Origin: Actinomadura rudentiformis
Lineage (GTDB): Bacteria; Actinomycetota; Actinomycetes; Streptosporangiales; Streptosporangiaceae
Direction of reading: 5' to 3'
Assembly: GCF_008923185.1 (NCBI RefSeq)
Contig: NZ_WBMT01000019.1
Location: 186,001 to 250,000, forward strand
Length of the DNA stretch: 64,000 bases
A program made the translations under genes and the position numbers. Shown in pieces: positions 49,476-58,932 of the stretch (position 1 is the stretch's first letter; each line of letters begins with the position of its first letter). The notes under the pieces were generated by a model. It ran no database searches. It had not been told where the DNA came from and worked only from the letters and a program-made list of their open reading frames with translations.

Positions 49476-49819
49476 CACTTGTTCATGACCCAGCCGGAGG
49501 CGGTCGAACCGCTCGGGTTGACGTAGGCCCAGACCCTGCTGCTGCCCCCGCACAACTGCGCCGTGTAGCTCGGCCCGTTCTGCGTGCTGAGCTTGCAGCC
49601 GAGCTGGCCTTCCATCATCGTGTCGAGGATCCGTGAGCTGGGGTTCGGCTGGCTGAAGACGAAGATGTTCACCTTCGCCCTTACGGAGGCGCTACAGGCC
49701 TGGATCGAGGCCTGGCCTGAAGTGTGACCGTCCGCCATCGCGGCGGGGACGGTAAGGCCGAGACCGCTGAGGGCCACGGCGGCGACGCATGCGGCTCGGG
49801 CCGCGCTGCGCTTGTTCAT
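49460..49819 (-). CDS. Secreted SH3-like small protein
   Basis: This 119-residue protein starts at ATG 49819 (MNKRSAARAACVAAVALSGLGLTVPAAMA, signal peptide, cleavage near residue 30). The mature part contains NIFVFSQPNPSSRILDTMMEGQ and WAYVNPSGSTASGWVMNKCLRAA, the pattern of bacterial SH3-type domains that bind wall or peptides. It has four Cys. The stop codon lies in the 20-bp tandem repeat, so the C-terminus may have been altered. Function unknown. Confidence 0.72.
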   Translation of the reverse strand: MNKRSAARAACVAAVALSGLGLTVPAAMADGHTSGQASIQACSASVRAKVNIFVFSQPNPSSRILDTMMEGQLGCKLSTQNGPSYTAQLCGGSSRVWAYVNPSGSTASGWVMNKCLRAA

Positions 49820-49943
49820 CTGGGGACTTCCTTCCGGTTCCACGCGGGTCGTCGCCCGCGTCAGAACCGGACCCTAGTGGCGATCACGACGCGAATTGAT
49901 CTTGACAGGTGGATATGTCCCAGATCACACCACCCAGGGCCGA

Positions 49944-50255
49944 TCAGGCGGCTCCGGCGCGCTGGTGCTTGGCGGCCATGCAGATGCGGGCAAGGTCGTT
50001 GAGGGCGTCGGCACGGCGCTCGTCGAGCGAACGGCCGTCGTCGGCCGACGACTCGGCGAGGGTGTCGATCACCAGGGAGAACACCGGCCACTCGGCCGGG
50101 CCGATGGCGCCCTGGAAGTCGACGCCGTCGGCGAGGTCGTCGAGGTCGAGGTTGCGGGCGAACGTCGCGAGAGCCGCCTCCGCCGCCACGATGCCGATGC
50201 GCATCGCCAAGGCGGCGGGCTCGCGGTCAAGGGGAAGTGCCGCAGTAGAACCCAT
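49944..50255 (-). CDS. Hypothetical protein
   Basis: This 103-residue protein starts at ATG 50255. It begins MGSTAALPLDREPAALAMRIGIV and continues as mostly helical, acidic sequence (LDLDDLADGVDF, SSADDGRSLDERRADALNDLARICMAAK). No membrane segment or known family is seen. It is on the same strand as the neighbouring methyltransferase and may share its transcript. Confidence 0.5.
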   Translation of the reverse strand: MGSTAALPLDREPAALAMRIGIVAAEAALATFARNLDLDDLADGVDFQGAIGPAEWPVFSLVIDTLAESSADDGRSLDERRADALNDLARICMAAKHQRAGAA

Positions 50256-50309
50256 GTTCGACAGGATAGCCGGGAGGGACGATCTCGGTCGAACATTTGA
50301 GCGAAAAAC

Positions 50310-51092
50310 TCAGGGGGCGATCCCGCAGAAGAAGGCGTTGGAGTGGGTGAAGTGAAGCTCGCCGTCCACCTCGCTCGGGCGCATGCCGGTCGCCGGGCCG
50401 CCCGCCAGCTCGGCGGCCAGCTCCTTCCGGATCTGCGCGGCCGCCTCGGCCGGCGTGTGCGACTGCTCCAGCCACGGCTCCAGCGGGCGTACGAGGTCGA
50501 ACGGGTCGGTCCGTTTGACCTCCGCGCCCGCCGAGGCCAGCAGCTCGGCGATCCGGTCGGCGGGCAGGATCGTACCGTGCGAGGGGTCGCGCAGCCGCTC
50601 GATCCGGTCGACGTCGGCGTCGCCGATGGACTCGTCCCGGACGAGGTCGGCGACGACCACGGCGGCGCCGGGACGGCTGACCCGCACCATCTCGCGCACC
50701 ACGGCCTCCGGGTCCGGGACGTGGTGCAGGGCGAAGCGGCAGATGACGAGCGTGAACGAACGGTCGAGGTAGGGCAGGCCGGCGGCGTTCCCGCGCGTGA
50801 ACGTCACGTTGGTCAGGTTGTCCGCGTCCGCTTCGCGCTTGCCCTGGTCCAGCATGGCGGGGGTGAGGTCGAGCGCAGTGACGTGGCGCACGCGCCGGGC
50901 GATCGCGCGCGAGACCAGACCGGTGCCCGCCGCCACCTCCAGCACGACGTCCTCCGGGTCGAGCTCCGGCTCCATGAACTGCACGAGCCTTGCCAGATTG
51001 ACGGTGAACTCCATGTTCAGGCGAGGGTCGCCGAACGTCGCCGCCTGCTTGGAGAACTCACGTACGACCTTCTCGCCATGGGTCACCGTCAC
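50310..51092 (-). CDS. Class I SAM-dependent methyltransferase
   Basis: This 260-residue methyltransferase starts at ATG 51092. Motif I is VVLEVAAGTGLVSRAIA (residues about 50-66), motif II VTALDLTPAMLDQGKREA, motif III LPYLDRSFTLVICRFALHHVPDP, and motif IV VSRPGAAVVVADLV. It resembles UbiE/ArsM-type and small-molecule methyltransferases. Substrate not predictable. A 64-residue helical C-terminal extension (LEQSHTPAEAAAQIRKELAAEL...) follows the fold. Confidence 0.85.
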   Translation of the reverse strand: MTVTHGEKVVREFSKQAATFGDPRLNMEFTVNLARLVQFMEPELDPEDVVLEVAAGTGLVSRAIARRVRHVTALDLTPAMLDQGKREADADNLTNVTFTRGNAAGLPYLDRSFTLVICRFALHHVPDPEAVVREMVRVSRPGAAVVVADLVRDESIGDADVDRIERLRDPSHGTILPADRIAELLASAGAEVKRTDPFDLVRPLEPWLEQSHTPAEAAAQIRKELAAELAGGPATGMRPSEVDGELHFTHSNAFFCGIAP

Positions 51093-51180
51093 GCTGCCTC
51101 CTTAGTGGGGTTTCCCGGGATACTCCCCGAAACCACGCAAGGTGAACAGGGGTAAATGGCTCACATAACGGCAAAGAAGC

Positions 51181-54100
51181 TCAAACGGCCGGAATCTGCT
51201 CCAGCAGCGCGGCGAGCCCGGCCTCGTCGAGCAGGTCGGCGGGCCGCACGGTGACATTGGCGCTCACGTAGTGGAACGCGGCGCTGACCTGCTCCACCGG
51301 CACGCCCGCCAGTTCCGCCCAGGCAAGCCGGTACGCGGCGAGCTGCACGGAGGCGAACCGGGCGTCGTCGCCGGACGGCGGGCGGCCGGTCTTCCAGTCG
51401 ACGACCTCGTAGCCGTCGGCGGTGCGGAAGACCGCATCCATGCGCCCGCGGACGAGCCGGTCGGCGATGATCGTCTCGAACGGCACCTCGATGTCGAGCG
51501 GCTCCCGGGCGGCCCACTCGGACTCCTCGAACCGTTCCTGCAAGTGGGCGAGCTGGGTGTCCTCGGCGGCACCCTCGTCGGCGGCGCCGGGCAGCTCATC
51601 GGCGTCGAGAAGGCGCTGCTGTCCCCAGCGGCCCTCCAGCCAGGTGTGGAAGACCGTGCCGCGGCGCGCGTACGGGGCGGGCGGGCGCGGCATCGGGCGG
51701 CGGATCTGGCGGGCCAGCGCGGCCGGGTCCCGGGCGAGGGAGACCAGCGACGACACCGACAGATGCGCGGGCAACTCCACCTGGAGGCCGTCGCCGCTCC
51801 GGCCCCGGTCGCGTTCGGCCAGCAGCAGTTCGACGTCGCGCGCCCACGCGGTCATGCGCGCCCGGTCGGCGTCCTCCAGCCCGGTGTCCCCGGCCCACAG
51901 CAGGTTCCGGCCGGTCATCGCGTCCTCGACCATCCGGGCGCCTTCGACGATCGCCTCGTAGCGTTCGCGCTCGGAGATGTCGGAACGGCCCCGGTCGCCC
52001 GGCCCGGCAGGCCACTGCGCCTCCTCCGCCTCAGCGAGCAGCGGGTTGGGCGTGCCCTCCTCCGGCGGCTCGGCCCAGACCACGACTTGCCCGGCAGTAC
52101 CGGACAATGGGCCCGACATGCACGTTTCGCGGACTTCCTCCAGGAACGGTGACGGCCCGAGCGGGCGGCCCGACGACCCCCACCAGTAGCCGGTGACGAT
52201 GAGCAGGCTCGACGCGCGGGTGACGGCGACGTACGCCAGCCGCCGTTCCTCCCGCAGGTCCCGTTCGGCACAGGCCTGGTCGAACGCGGCAAGGTCGTCC
52301 TTCTCCAGGCCGCGCAGGGCGGGCAGGTCGGCGCGGTCACCGCGCAGCATGAACGGCAGCACGCGGGGGTTGGCGGTCCAGCGGGTGGCGTTCTGCGGCG
52401 GCGAGGGGAAGATCGAGCCTTTGGCGGGGCCGCCGCTCTTCTGCGGGGTGTACGACAGGCCGGGCACGATGACGACTGGCCATTCCAGACCCTTGGACGC
52501 GTGGACGGTGAGCAGCTTGACGCTGTTGGTCTCGCCGACCCGCCCCGCCTCCAGCCCGAATTCCTCGGTCTCGGCGGCCTTGAGGTAGGCCAGGAACGCG
52601 CCCAGCGTCGGGTCCTCCGCGTCACCGGCGAACGTCGCGGCGGCGTCGATGAACGCGTCGAGGTCGGCCCGCGCGGTGACCGGGTCCAGCCCGGACCGGG
52701 CCGCGACCTCGATGTCCAGGCCGAGTGCCCGTTCCACCTCGTTCACCAGGTCGGGCAGCGGCAGGCCGACCTGGGAGCGGAGCCCGCGCAGCTCGTCGCG
52801 GAGCCGCCGCAGCCGCCCGTACCCCTCGGGCGAGTACGCCTCCGGCGGACCGAGATCGTCGAGCGCGTCGACCAGGCTCCCGGTCTCCTGGTTGAGCTCG
52901 CTCACGAGCTGCCGCAACGGATCATCGGCCGCCGAAGCCGCCTCCGTGGACGCCTCGTCACCTGAGGGCTCCCCCGCCACTGCATCCCCCGCCACTGCAT
53001 CCCCCGCCGCCGCATCCCCCGCCGCCGCATCTCCGGCCGGAGGCGCCTCGGGGCGTTCGGGCGGGGTGACGTCACGGGCGGCCTCCTGGGCCAGTGCCCG
53101 CGCGCGGCGGCCCAGCGCGACCAGGTCACGCGGGCCGAGCCGCCAGCGCGGCCCGGTCAGCAACCTGGCCAGCGACGCGCCGGACGTCGGGTCGTGCATC
53201 GCCCGCAGGGTCGCGACGACGTCCTGCACTTCGGGCACGGTGAGCAGGCCGCCGAGGCCGACCACCTCGACCGGGATGCCCCGGCTCTCCAGCGCGCGAC
53301 GGATCAGCGGGAACTGCGACCGTTTGCGCGCCAGCACCGCGATGTCGGAGTACTGCAGCGGCTCGACCTGCGGCGCGCCGTCCGGGGCGATCTCAGGATC
53401 GGCCGCCATCAGCCCGGCGATCCGGGCGGCGATCCGTTCCGCCTCCTCTTCGACCGTCTCGAAGAGCGCGCACTCGACCCGGCCGCGGCCCTCCCGCCCC
53501 GCTCCCGGCACGAGCCGAGGCACGGCCGCCGTCTCGGCCCGGAGCTCCTCCTGGATACGGGCGGCAGCGTCCAGGATCTGCTCGCCGTTCCGGAAGCTCC
53601 GGCTCAGCTGGACGACCGGCGCCTTGTCCGGCTGCCGCCCGGCGATCGGGGCGTTCAGCGGGAAGTCGTAGGCGAAGCGCAGCAGGTTGCCCGCGCTCGC
53701 CCCGCGCCACCCGTAGATCGACTGGCACGGGTCGCCGACCGCCGTGACCGGATGCCCTCCGGCGAAGAGCGACTTGAGCAGGACGAGCTGTGCCTGGCTG
53801 GTGTCCTGGTACTCGTCCAGCAGCACCACCGAGAAGCGCGACCGTTCGATCATCCCGACCTCGGGATGCTTGTAGGCGATGCGCGCCGCCAGCGACATCT
53901 GGTCGCCGTGGTCGACCACCTCGCGGTCGGCCTTGGCCTTGGAGTACGACTCGATGAGCGGCATGAGCTGCTCGCGCACGGCGTGCTTGGCGAGGATGTC
54001 GCGCTGCGCTTTGAGGGGCTTCTTCAGCGACGTGAAGCGTTCGTCCAGCCACGCCCCGACCTTGCGCACGTCGTTGGCGGTGCGCAGGTGCTCCGACAGG

Positions 54101-54633
54101 TCGCCGGCCAGCTCCATGACGGCCTTGGTGACCGTGTCGGGCTGCCAGTCGATCTTGTCCATCGGACCGCCGTACGCGTCGACGACGCGCGAGCAGATCT
54201 GCCAGGCCACCGCCGGGGAGATGAGCCGCATCGTCGGCTCCAGCGCCTCGCGCAGCGCGTGGTCGCCGAAGAGCCGGGCGGCGTAGGAGTGGTACGTCGA
54301 CACCATCGGCTCGCCGTCGAAGAGCTGCTCACCGCCGAGCCGCTCCAGCTCGTCCCCGGGGAGCATCTCCTTGAGCTTGTCGAGGCGCTTGCGCACCCGG
54401 ATGCCGAGCTCGGCGGCGGCCTTGCGGGTGAACGTCAGGCCGAGCACGCGTTCCGGGCGCACGAACCCGTTGGCGACCAGCCAGACCACGCGCGCGGCCA
54501 TGGTCTCGCTCTTGCCCGACCCGGCGCCCGCGATGACCGCCATCGGCGCCAGCGGAGCCTCGATCACGCGAGCCTGTTCCTCGGTCGGTTCGGGGATCTC
54601 CAGCAGCCGCGCCAGCTCGGCCGGAGTGATCAT
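51181..54633 (-). CDS. adnB: AdnB: SF1 helicase-nuclease subunit
   Basis: This 1150-residue protein starts at ATG 54633, overlapping the AdnA stop by 4 bp. Motor motifs: VIAGAGSGKSETMAARV (residues 33-49), VVLLDEYQDTSQAQ, GDPCQSIYGWRGA, LLTVHASKGLEWPVVIVPGL and AYVAVTRASSLLIV. The C-terminal PD-(D/E)XK nuclease has RGRMDAVF, then YEVVDWKTGRP with the Asp and Lys, and an upstream ELPAHLSVSSLVSL. AdnAB is the actinobacterial double-strand-break resecting helicase-nuclease, the counterpart of RecBCD and AddAB. A low-complexity insert of 15-bp units (GDAAA/GDAVA four times) lies at about residues 540-560 between motor domains. Confidence 0.93.
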   Translation of the reverse strand: MITPAELARLLEIPEPTEEQARVIEAPLAPMAVIAGAGSGKSETMAARVVWLVANGFVRPERVLGLTFTRKAAAELGIRVRKRLDKLKEMLPGDELERLGGEQLFDGEPMVSTYHSYAARLFGDHALREALEPTMRLISPAVAWQICSRVVDAYGGPMDKIDWQPDTVTKAVMELAGDLSEHLRTANDVRKVGAWLDERFTSLKKPLKAQRDILAKHAVREQLMPLIESYSKAKADREVVDHGDQMSLAARIAYKHPEVGMIERSRFSVVLLDEYQDTSQAQLVLLKSLFAGGHPVTAVGDPCQSIYGWRGASAGNLLRFAYDFPLNAPIAGRQPDKAPVVQLSRSFRNGEQILDAAARIQEELRAETAAVPRLVPGAGREGRGRVECALFETVEEEAERIAARIAGLMAADPEIAPDGAPQVEPLQYSDIAVLARKRSQFPLIRRALESRGIPVEVVGLGGLLTVPEVQDVVATLRAMHDPTSGASLARLLTGPRWRLGPRDLVALGRRARALAQEAARDVTPPERPEAPPAGDAAAGDAAAGDAVAGDAVAGEPSGDEASTEAASAADDPLRQLVSELNQETGSLVDALDDLGPPEAYSPEGYGRLRRLRDELRGLRSQVGLPLPDLVNEVERALGLDIEVAARSGLDPVTARADLDAFIDAAATFAGDAEDPTLGAFLAYLKAAETEEFGLEAGRVGETNSVKLLTVHASKGLEWPVVIVPGLSYTPQKSGGPAKGSIFPSPPQNATRWTANPRVLPFMLRGDRADLPALRGLEKDDLAAFDQACAERDLREERRLAYVAVTRASSLLIVTGYWWGSSGRPLGPSPFLEEVRETCMSGPLSGTAGQVVVWAEPPEEGTPNPLLAEAEEAQWPAGPGDRGRSDISERERYEAIVEGARMVEDAMTGRNLLWAGDTGLEDADRARMTAWARDVELLLAERDRGRSGDGLQVELPAHLSVSSLVSLARDPAALARQIRRPMPRPPAPYARRGTVFHTWLEGRWGQQRLLDADELPGAADEGAAEDTQLAHLQERFEESEWAAREPLDIEVPFETIIADRLVRGRMDAVFRTADGYEVVDWKTGRPPSGDDARFASVQLAAYRLAWAELAGVPVEQVSAAFHYVSANVTVRPADLLDEAGLAALLEQIPAV

Positions 54634-57600
54634 GGACCGACCTGCCCCCCTTCCTCATGAACCGGGCAGCAGGACCGTACCGGGCAGGTGCGGCACTTGT
54701 CGTTCGCGCGGGCCTGGAACACCTCGCCCGCCATGCCGGTGGCGACGATCTCGACCAGCTTCTTCGGCCACTCGGGATCGTCGTCCTCACCCGGCGGCGG
54801 CTGCTCCTGCTCGCGCGCCCTGGCGGCGAACGCGGCCTTGCCGACCTGGATCAGCTTGGCGCCGCCAGGCTCGATCAGGCCGTGCCGCTCGAACGCGCCG
54901 AGCATCACCGCGTACTGGTAGACGCCGAGCTGCGGATGCCGGGCCAGGTCGTCCTTGGGCACGGCCGTGGACGAGGTCTTGATGTCGATGATGACCGCGC
55001 GCCCGTCGGCGTCGCGTTCGGCCCGGTCGATCCGGCCCTTGATGACGACGCGGCCGAGATCGACCTTGAACGACTCCTCCAGCGCGACGACCTCGTTGGG
55101 GTTGTCGCGATGCCAGGACAGGAACTTGTCGACCATCGCGGACGCCTGGTCGCGCTGCTTCTCCGAGTACCACGCGCTGCGGAACTCCAGGTCGTTCCAG
55201 ATCTCGTCGAGCCGCCGCGCGACGTCCACCTCGGTGATGCCGTCGTCGGCGCCGGCCATCTCGGCCACCGCGTGGATGACCTTGCCCATCGTGCTGAACT
55301 CGTTCGGCCCGCCGTCCTGCGCGCCGACCGCCGAGGCCAGCAGCCAGCGCAGCCCGCACGTGGTGAACGCCTCGACCTGCGACGGCGAGATCGTGATCTG
55401 CTCGTCCTCGGTGAACGCCGGGCCGGGGTCGGACAGCGCCGTGATGGCGTACCAGTTCTCCGGCTTGGCGCCGCGCACGCCCGCCCGCGCCAGCCGGGCC
55501 AGGTGCCCGGCCGCGGCACGGCGCAGGGGCTCGGGCCGGGACGGGTCGGCCACCACCGAACGCAGGTCGGCCACCAGCGCGGACATCGACAGCCAGCGGG
55601 TCTTCTCGTCGAGCTGCGACTCCTCGATCGCGCCGGGCAGCAGCTCGTTGAGGAACCGCGACGGCCGCTCCTCGCTGTCGTCGCCGCCGACCGCCGTCAC
55701 GACCAGGCGCTTGCGCGCGCGGGTGACGGCCACGTAGAACAGCCGCCGTTCCTCGTCCATCATCTTGGCGGCCATGGACGCTCCGGCGGCGGCGCTGGCC
55801 ACACCGTCCGCGCCCTCGGGTTCGTTCCCGGCGGCGTGCTCGATGAGCTCCTCGATGCCCAGCAGCGAGCCGCGCAGGCGCAGGTCGGGCCATACGCCCT
55901 CCTGGACCCCGGCGACGATGACGACGTCCCATTCCAGTCCCTTGGACCGGTGGGCGGTCAGGATCCGGACCGCCTCGCCCTGCGGGGCCTGCTCGGCGAG
56001 CGTGTCCCCGGCGATCTCCTGGGAGGCGATGTTGTCGACGAACAGCTCCGGCCCCGCCTGCGGCAGCCTGTCCACGAACCGCGCGGCATGGTCGAACAGC
56101 GCCACCACGGCGTCCAGGTCACGGTCGGCGGCGGCGCCGCGGGTGCCGCCCTTGACGCTCTGCTCCAGGAGCACTTCGGCCTGGCCGCTTTCGCGCCACA
56201 GCTCCCACAGCACATCCTCGGCCGTGCCGCCCCGGTCGGTCACGTCCCGCGCGATCTTGATCAGCCGCGCGATGCGTTCGGCCGGAGCCCGCACCTTCTC
56301 GTGAACGAGGGTCAGCTCGCGCGCATCGTCCACTGCCGCGATCATCAGTTCGTTCAGCGGCCGGTTACCGCCGGACAGATCCTCCAGGTCACGCAGCGCA
56401 CGCTTGAGCCGCCGCAGCCCGAGCGCGTCAGCGCCGCCAAGCGGCCCGGTCAGCAGATCCTCAGCGACGACCTCGTCCAGGAACCCCTTCTTCAGCGCGG
56501 CCCGGAGCAGCACCAGGATCGGCCGAACGGCGGGCTCCGCGATGAGCGGCACCTCGTCACCCGCGACCACGACCGGCACGCCCGCTTGGGCCAGTGCCCG
56601 CCGCAGCGCCGGGACCTGCCGGACGGCGCTCCGCACCAGCACCGCCATCCGCGACCACGGCACCCCGTCCAACAGGTGGGCCCGCCGCAGCTCATCCGCG
56701 ACGAGCGCCGACTCCTGCGACTCGCTGTCGGCGATGACGGCGTGGACCTCGCCCTCCTCCACCTCCTCAAGGTGCCGCAGCGCCCGATGCTCGGCGGACA
56801 ACGGCCCGGCGGGCAAACGGCGGGCGATGCGGCGCGAGGCGGCGAGGATCTCCGGGCCCATCCGGCGGCAGGTCCGCAACGCGACCACCGGTGCCGGTTC
56901 GCCGTCCAGCGTCCGGAACCGGTCGGGGAACTGCAGGATCCCCCGCACGTCGGCGCCACGGAACCCGTAGATCGACTGGTCCGGGTCGCCGACCACGACC
57001 AGGTCGCGCCCCTCCCCCGCCAACCGCTGGAGCAGCTCCTCCTGGGCCGGGTCGGTGTCCTGGTACTCGTCGACGAAGACGGCGTCGTAGGCGTTGCTCT
57101 CGCGGATCCGCACCTCGTCGTCGGCGAGCAGCCCGGCCGCTATCTGGATCAGCTCGGCGTAGTCGTACGTGGGCACCGGGTCGATCGCGAACCGGTCGAT
57201 GTAGCGGCCCATGAAGCGGCCGATGGCCGTCCAGTCGTCACGCCCCCGGGTCCGCCCCAGCGCCACCAGATCCTCAGGGAAGAACCCCCGCTCGGACGCG
57301 CGCAGATAGAAGTCCCGAAGCTCCTCGGCGAAACCACGCGTGCCCAGCGTCTCGTGCAGCCGATGAGGCCAGTCCCGAGCCCCGTCCGCGCGCTCACCCT
57401 CCAGCAGGCGCCGAACCTCCAGCAACTGCTCGGGACCCGACAGCAGCCTGGGCGTCGGCTCCTCGTTCAGCACCGCGTCCCGGCGCAGCAATGCGTAGGC
57501 GTAGCTGTGGAAGGTCAGGGCTAGCGGCGTCCGTGTCGTCCGATGGAGCCGGCCCGTGATGCGCTCTCGCAGTTCCCCCGCGGCCTTGCGGCTGAACGTG

Positions 57601-57824
57601 AGCACCAGCACCCGTTCAGGATCGACACCGCGATTCTCGATCCGATCGACCACGGCCTCGACGATCGTGGTCGTCTTCCCAGTGCCCGGACCTGCCAGAA
57701 CGAGCATCGGCCCGCCCGCGTGCTCGACCACGCGCCGCTGCTGCTCGTCGAGCACGGGCGCGACCGCGCGCGCCGGGCCGGTGCGGCGGACGAGGCGGTA
57801 CGAGGCTGGGGAAGCTGGTGGCAC
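54630..57824 (-). CDS. adnA: AdnA: SF1 helicase-nuclease subunit
   Basis: This 1064-residue protein starts at GTG 57824. The motor has LVLAGPGTGKTTTIVEAVV (near residues 40-58), AVFVDEYQDTDPAQEELL, GDPDQSIYGFRGAD and RILTAHRSKGLEWDVVIVAG. The nuclease shows VVIKGRIDRAERDADGRAVIIDIKTS with the Asp and Lys, and the four cysteines of an AddB-type iron-sulfur cluster: one at CGLRWLLAS and three in CRTCPVRSCCPVHEEG at the very C-terminus. It pairs with AdnB as a heterodimer. Gene order adnA-adnB and the overlap match mycobacteria. A promoter within 57825-57959 is likely shared with no other gene. Confidence 0.93.
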   Translation of the reverse strand: MPPASPASYRLVRRTGPARAVAPVLDEQQRRVVEHAGGPMLVLAGPGTGKTTTIVEAVVDRIENRGVDPERVLVLTFSRKAAGELRERITGRLHRTTRTPLALTFHSYAYALLRRDAVLNEEPTPRLLSGPEQLLEVRRLLEGERADGARDWPHRLHETLGTRGFAEELRDFYLRASERGFFPEDLVALGRTRGRDDWTAIGRFMGRYIDRFAIDPVPTYDYAELIQIAAGLLADDEVRIRESNAYDAVFVDEYQDTDPAQEELLQRLAGEGRDLVVVGDPDQSIYGFRGADVRGILQFPDRFRTLDGEPAPVVALRTCRRMGPEILAASRRIARRLPAGPLSAEHRALRHLEEVEEGEVHAVIADSESQESALVADELRRAHLLDGVPWSRMAVLVRSAVRQVPALRRALAQAGVPVVVAGDEVPLIAEPAVRPILVLLRAALKKGFLDEVVAEDLLTGPLGGADALGLRRLKRALRDLEDLSGGNRPLNELMIAAVDDARELTLVHEKVRAPAERIARLIKIARDVTDRGGTAEDVLWELWRESGQAEVLLEQSVKGGTRGAAADRDLDAVVALFDHAARFVDRLPQAGPELFVDNIASQEIAGDTLAEQAPQGEAVRILTAHRSKGLEWDVVIVAGVQEGVWPDLRLRGSLLGIEELIEHAAGNEPEGADGVASAAAGASMAAKMMDEERRLFYVAVTRARKRLVVTAVGGDDSEERPSRFLNELLPGAIEESQLDEKTRWLSMSALVADLRSVVADPSRPEPLRRAAAGHLARLARAGVRGAKPENWYAITALSDPGPAFTEDEQITISPSQVEAFTTCGLRWLLASAVGAQDGGPNEFSTMGKVIHAVAEMAGADDGITEVDVARRLDEIWNDLEFRSAWYSEKQRDQASAMVDKFLSWHRDNPNEVVALEESFKVDLGRVVIKGRIDRAERDADGRAVIIDIKTSSTAVPKDDLARHPQLGVYQYAVMLGAFERHGLIEPGGAKLIQVGKAAFAARAREQEQPPPGEDDDPEWPKKLVEIVATGMAGEVFQARANDKCRTCPVRSCCPVHEEGGQVGP

Positions 57825-57959
57825 AACATTTCATTGGAGCAGATCAATGGGCCGGATCTGACCACATCGGGCGCATGTCGCGGATGTGACATTCGATACT
57901 GAGTTCGATAGAAGTGATCGACGTGCAATGCGGCCACGCACGGGGCCGCCGATCCCGAG

Positions 57960-58298
57960 TCAGCCGGTCTCGTCCCAGCCTGTCCCGTCCCAGCCTGTCC
58001 CGTCCCAGCGCGCCCGCCGCATGTCCACTCGACGCCCGTCCGGGCGGACGGGCGTCCCCTCCGCGCGGTAGTGCTCGAACGCCCGCACCTCGTGCCCCTC
58101 CGCGGGCCGCCCGTCGGCCCGGACCACCCGCCACCAGGGCACCCCGCCGCCGTAGAGCGACATGACCCGCCCCACCTGCCGCGGCCCACCGGCACCGACC
58201 AACTCCGCGACGTCCCCGTACGACATGACCTGCCCCGGCGGGATCCGCTCCACCGCGTCCAGCACCGTCTCCGCGTACTCGTCAGGATCGGATCGCAT
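57960..58298 (-). CDS. Alkyltransferase-like protein (ATL, MGMT family without active Cys)
   Basis: This 112-residue protein starts at ATG 58298. It has the DNA-binding alkyltransferase fold: VERIPPGQVMSYGDVAELVGAGGPRQVGRVM with the arginine finger, then GGGVPWWRVVRADG, in which Trp replaces the catalytic Cys of the usual PCHRV. ATL proteins bind O6-alkylguanine and hand it to nucleotide-excision repair instead of repairing it. The extreme C-terminus (DGTGWDGTGWDETG) is encoded by tandem 15-bp repeats at 57966-58010, probably slippage. It lies between adnA and the subtilase cassettes on the same strand. Confidence 0.85.
   Translation of the reverse strand: MRSDPDEYAETVLDAVERIPPGQVMSYGDVAELVGAGGPRQVGRVMSLYGGGVPWWRVVRADGRPAEGHEVRAFEHYRAEGTPVRPDGRRVDMRRARWDGTGWDGTGWDETG
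57966..58010. repeat. 15-bp tandem repeat in the ATL C-terminal codons
   Basis: CGTCCCAGCCTGTCC-type units repeat three times, encoding the repeated DGTGW of the ATL tail. Confidence 0.65.
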
Positions 58299-58900
58299 CC
58301 CCAGATTCTCGCCGCAGCAAGAGCCGGACCGCCACCCCGATCAAGATCAAGCCCAGCAGGACCAGCGCGCCGAATCCACCCAGCCAGGCCACGTCGTAGG
58401 GAACCGCCCTGACCTTCCCGGGCCTGTCCCCGCCGAAGTGCGCGCCGTCGGCCACCGCCGACTCACCCGCGATCTTGGCGGGCTCCTTCGAGATCCGCTG
58501 GGCCTCCTTGAGCGCCCCCGCCGGATTCACGATCCCGAATCCCATGTCGGTGTCATACCGTCCCTTCCCCTTCGGATGGCGCGCCGACGTCGCCAGCGCC
58601 TCCCCACCCGCGCGGGGGTGAGCTTCGGGTACTCCGCCTTGACCAGCGCGGCCGCAGCGCTCACCCAGGCCAGCGGAGGACCATGCCCCCAGACCTTGGT
58701 CACCGTCGAAACGCCCGCCTCGCCCGTGGTCGAGGTGGCCGAAGGTGCGACCTCCAGCGCCGCCGGGAAGATCTCGCCGACCTTGAGGTTCTGCGAGACG
58801 CCGGGCGGGCGCTTTGGACGGCCTGGTCGGCTCGGATGGCTCGGATGATTCAGCTGGCTCCGGCGGTTCAGATGGTTCGGAAACTTCCACTGTTTCGGAC
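58282..58900 (-). pseudogene. Remnant of a third mycosin-like subtilase
   Basis: Two reading frames on the minus strand together resemble the C-terminal third of an S8 protease. From about 58830 to 58600 one frame reads ...VSTVTKVWGHGPPLAWVSAAAALVKAEYPKLTPARV, matching the helix around the catalytic Ser, but the GTS motif is degenerate (GHGPP), so Ser is lost. A single-base shift near 58598 moves to another frame, ALATSARHPKGKGRYDTDMGFGIVNPAGALKEAQ, then a membrane helix VAWLGGFGALVLLGLILIGVAVRLLL. Catalytic Asp and His segments are absent. Pro/Glu/Ser-rich low-complexity coding precedes. A sequencing error could explain the shift, but not the missing domain. Confidence 0.75.
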
Positions 58901-58932
58901 ACGGTTTCCGATCCAATTGACGGCCTGTCTCA

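Noticed and set aside
54657..57524. 955-codon open frame on the plus strand
   Set aside because: It is the antisense shadow of adnA, which has all helicase and nuclease motifs and a coupled downstream partner.
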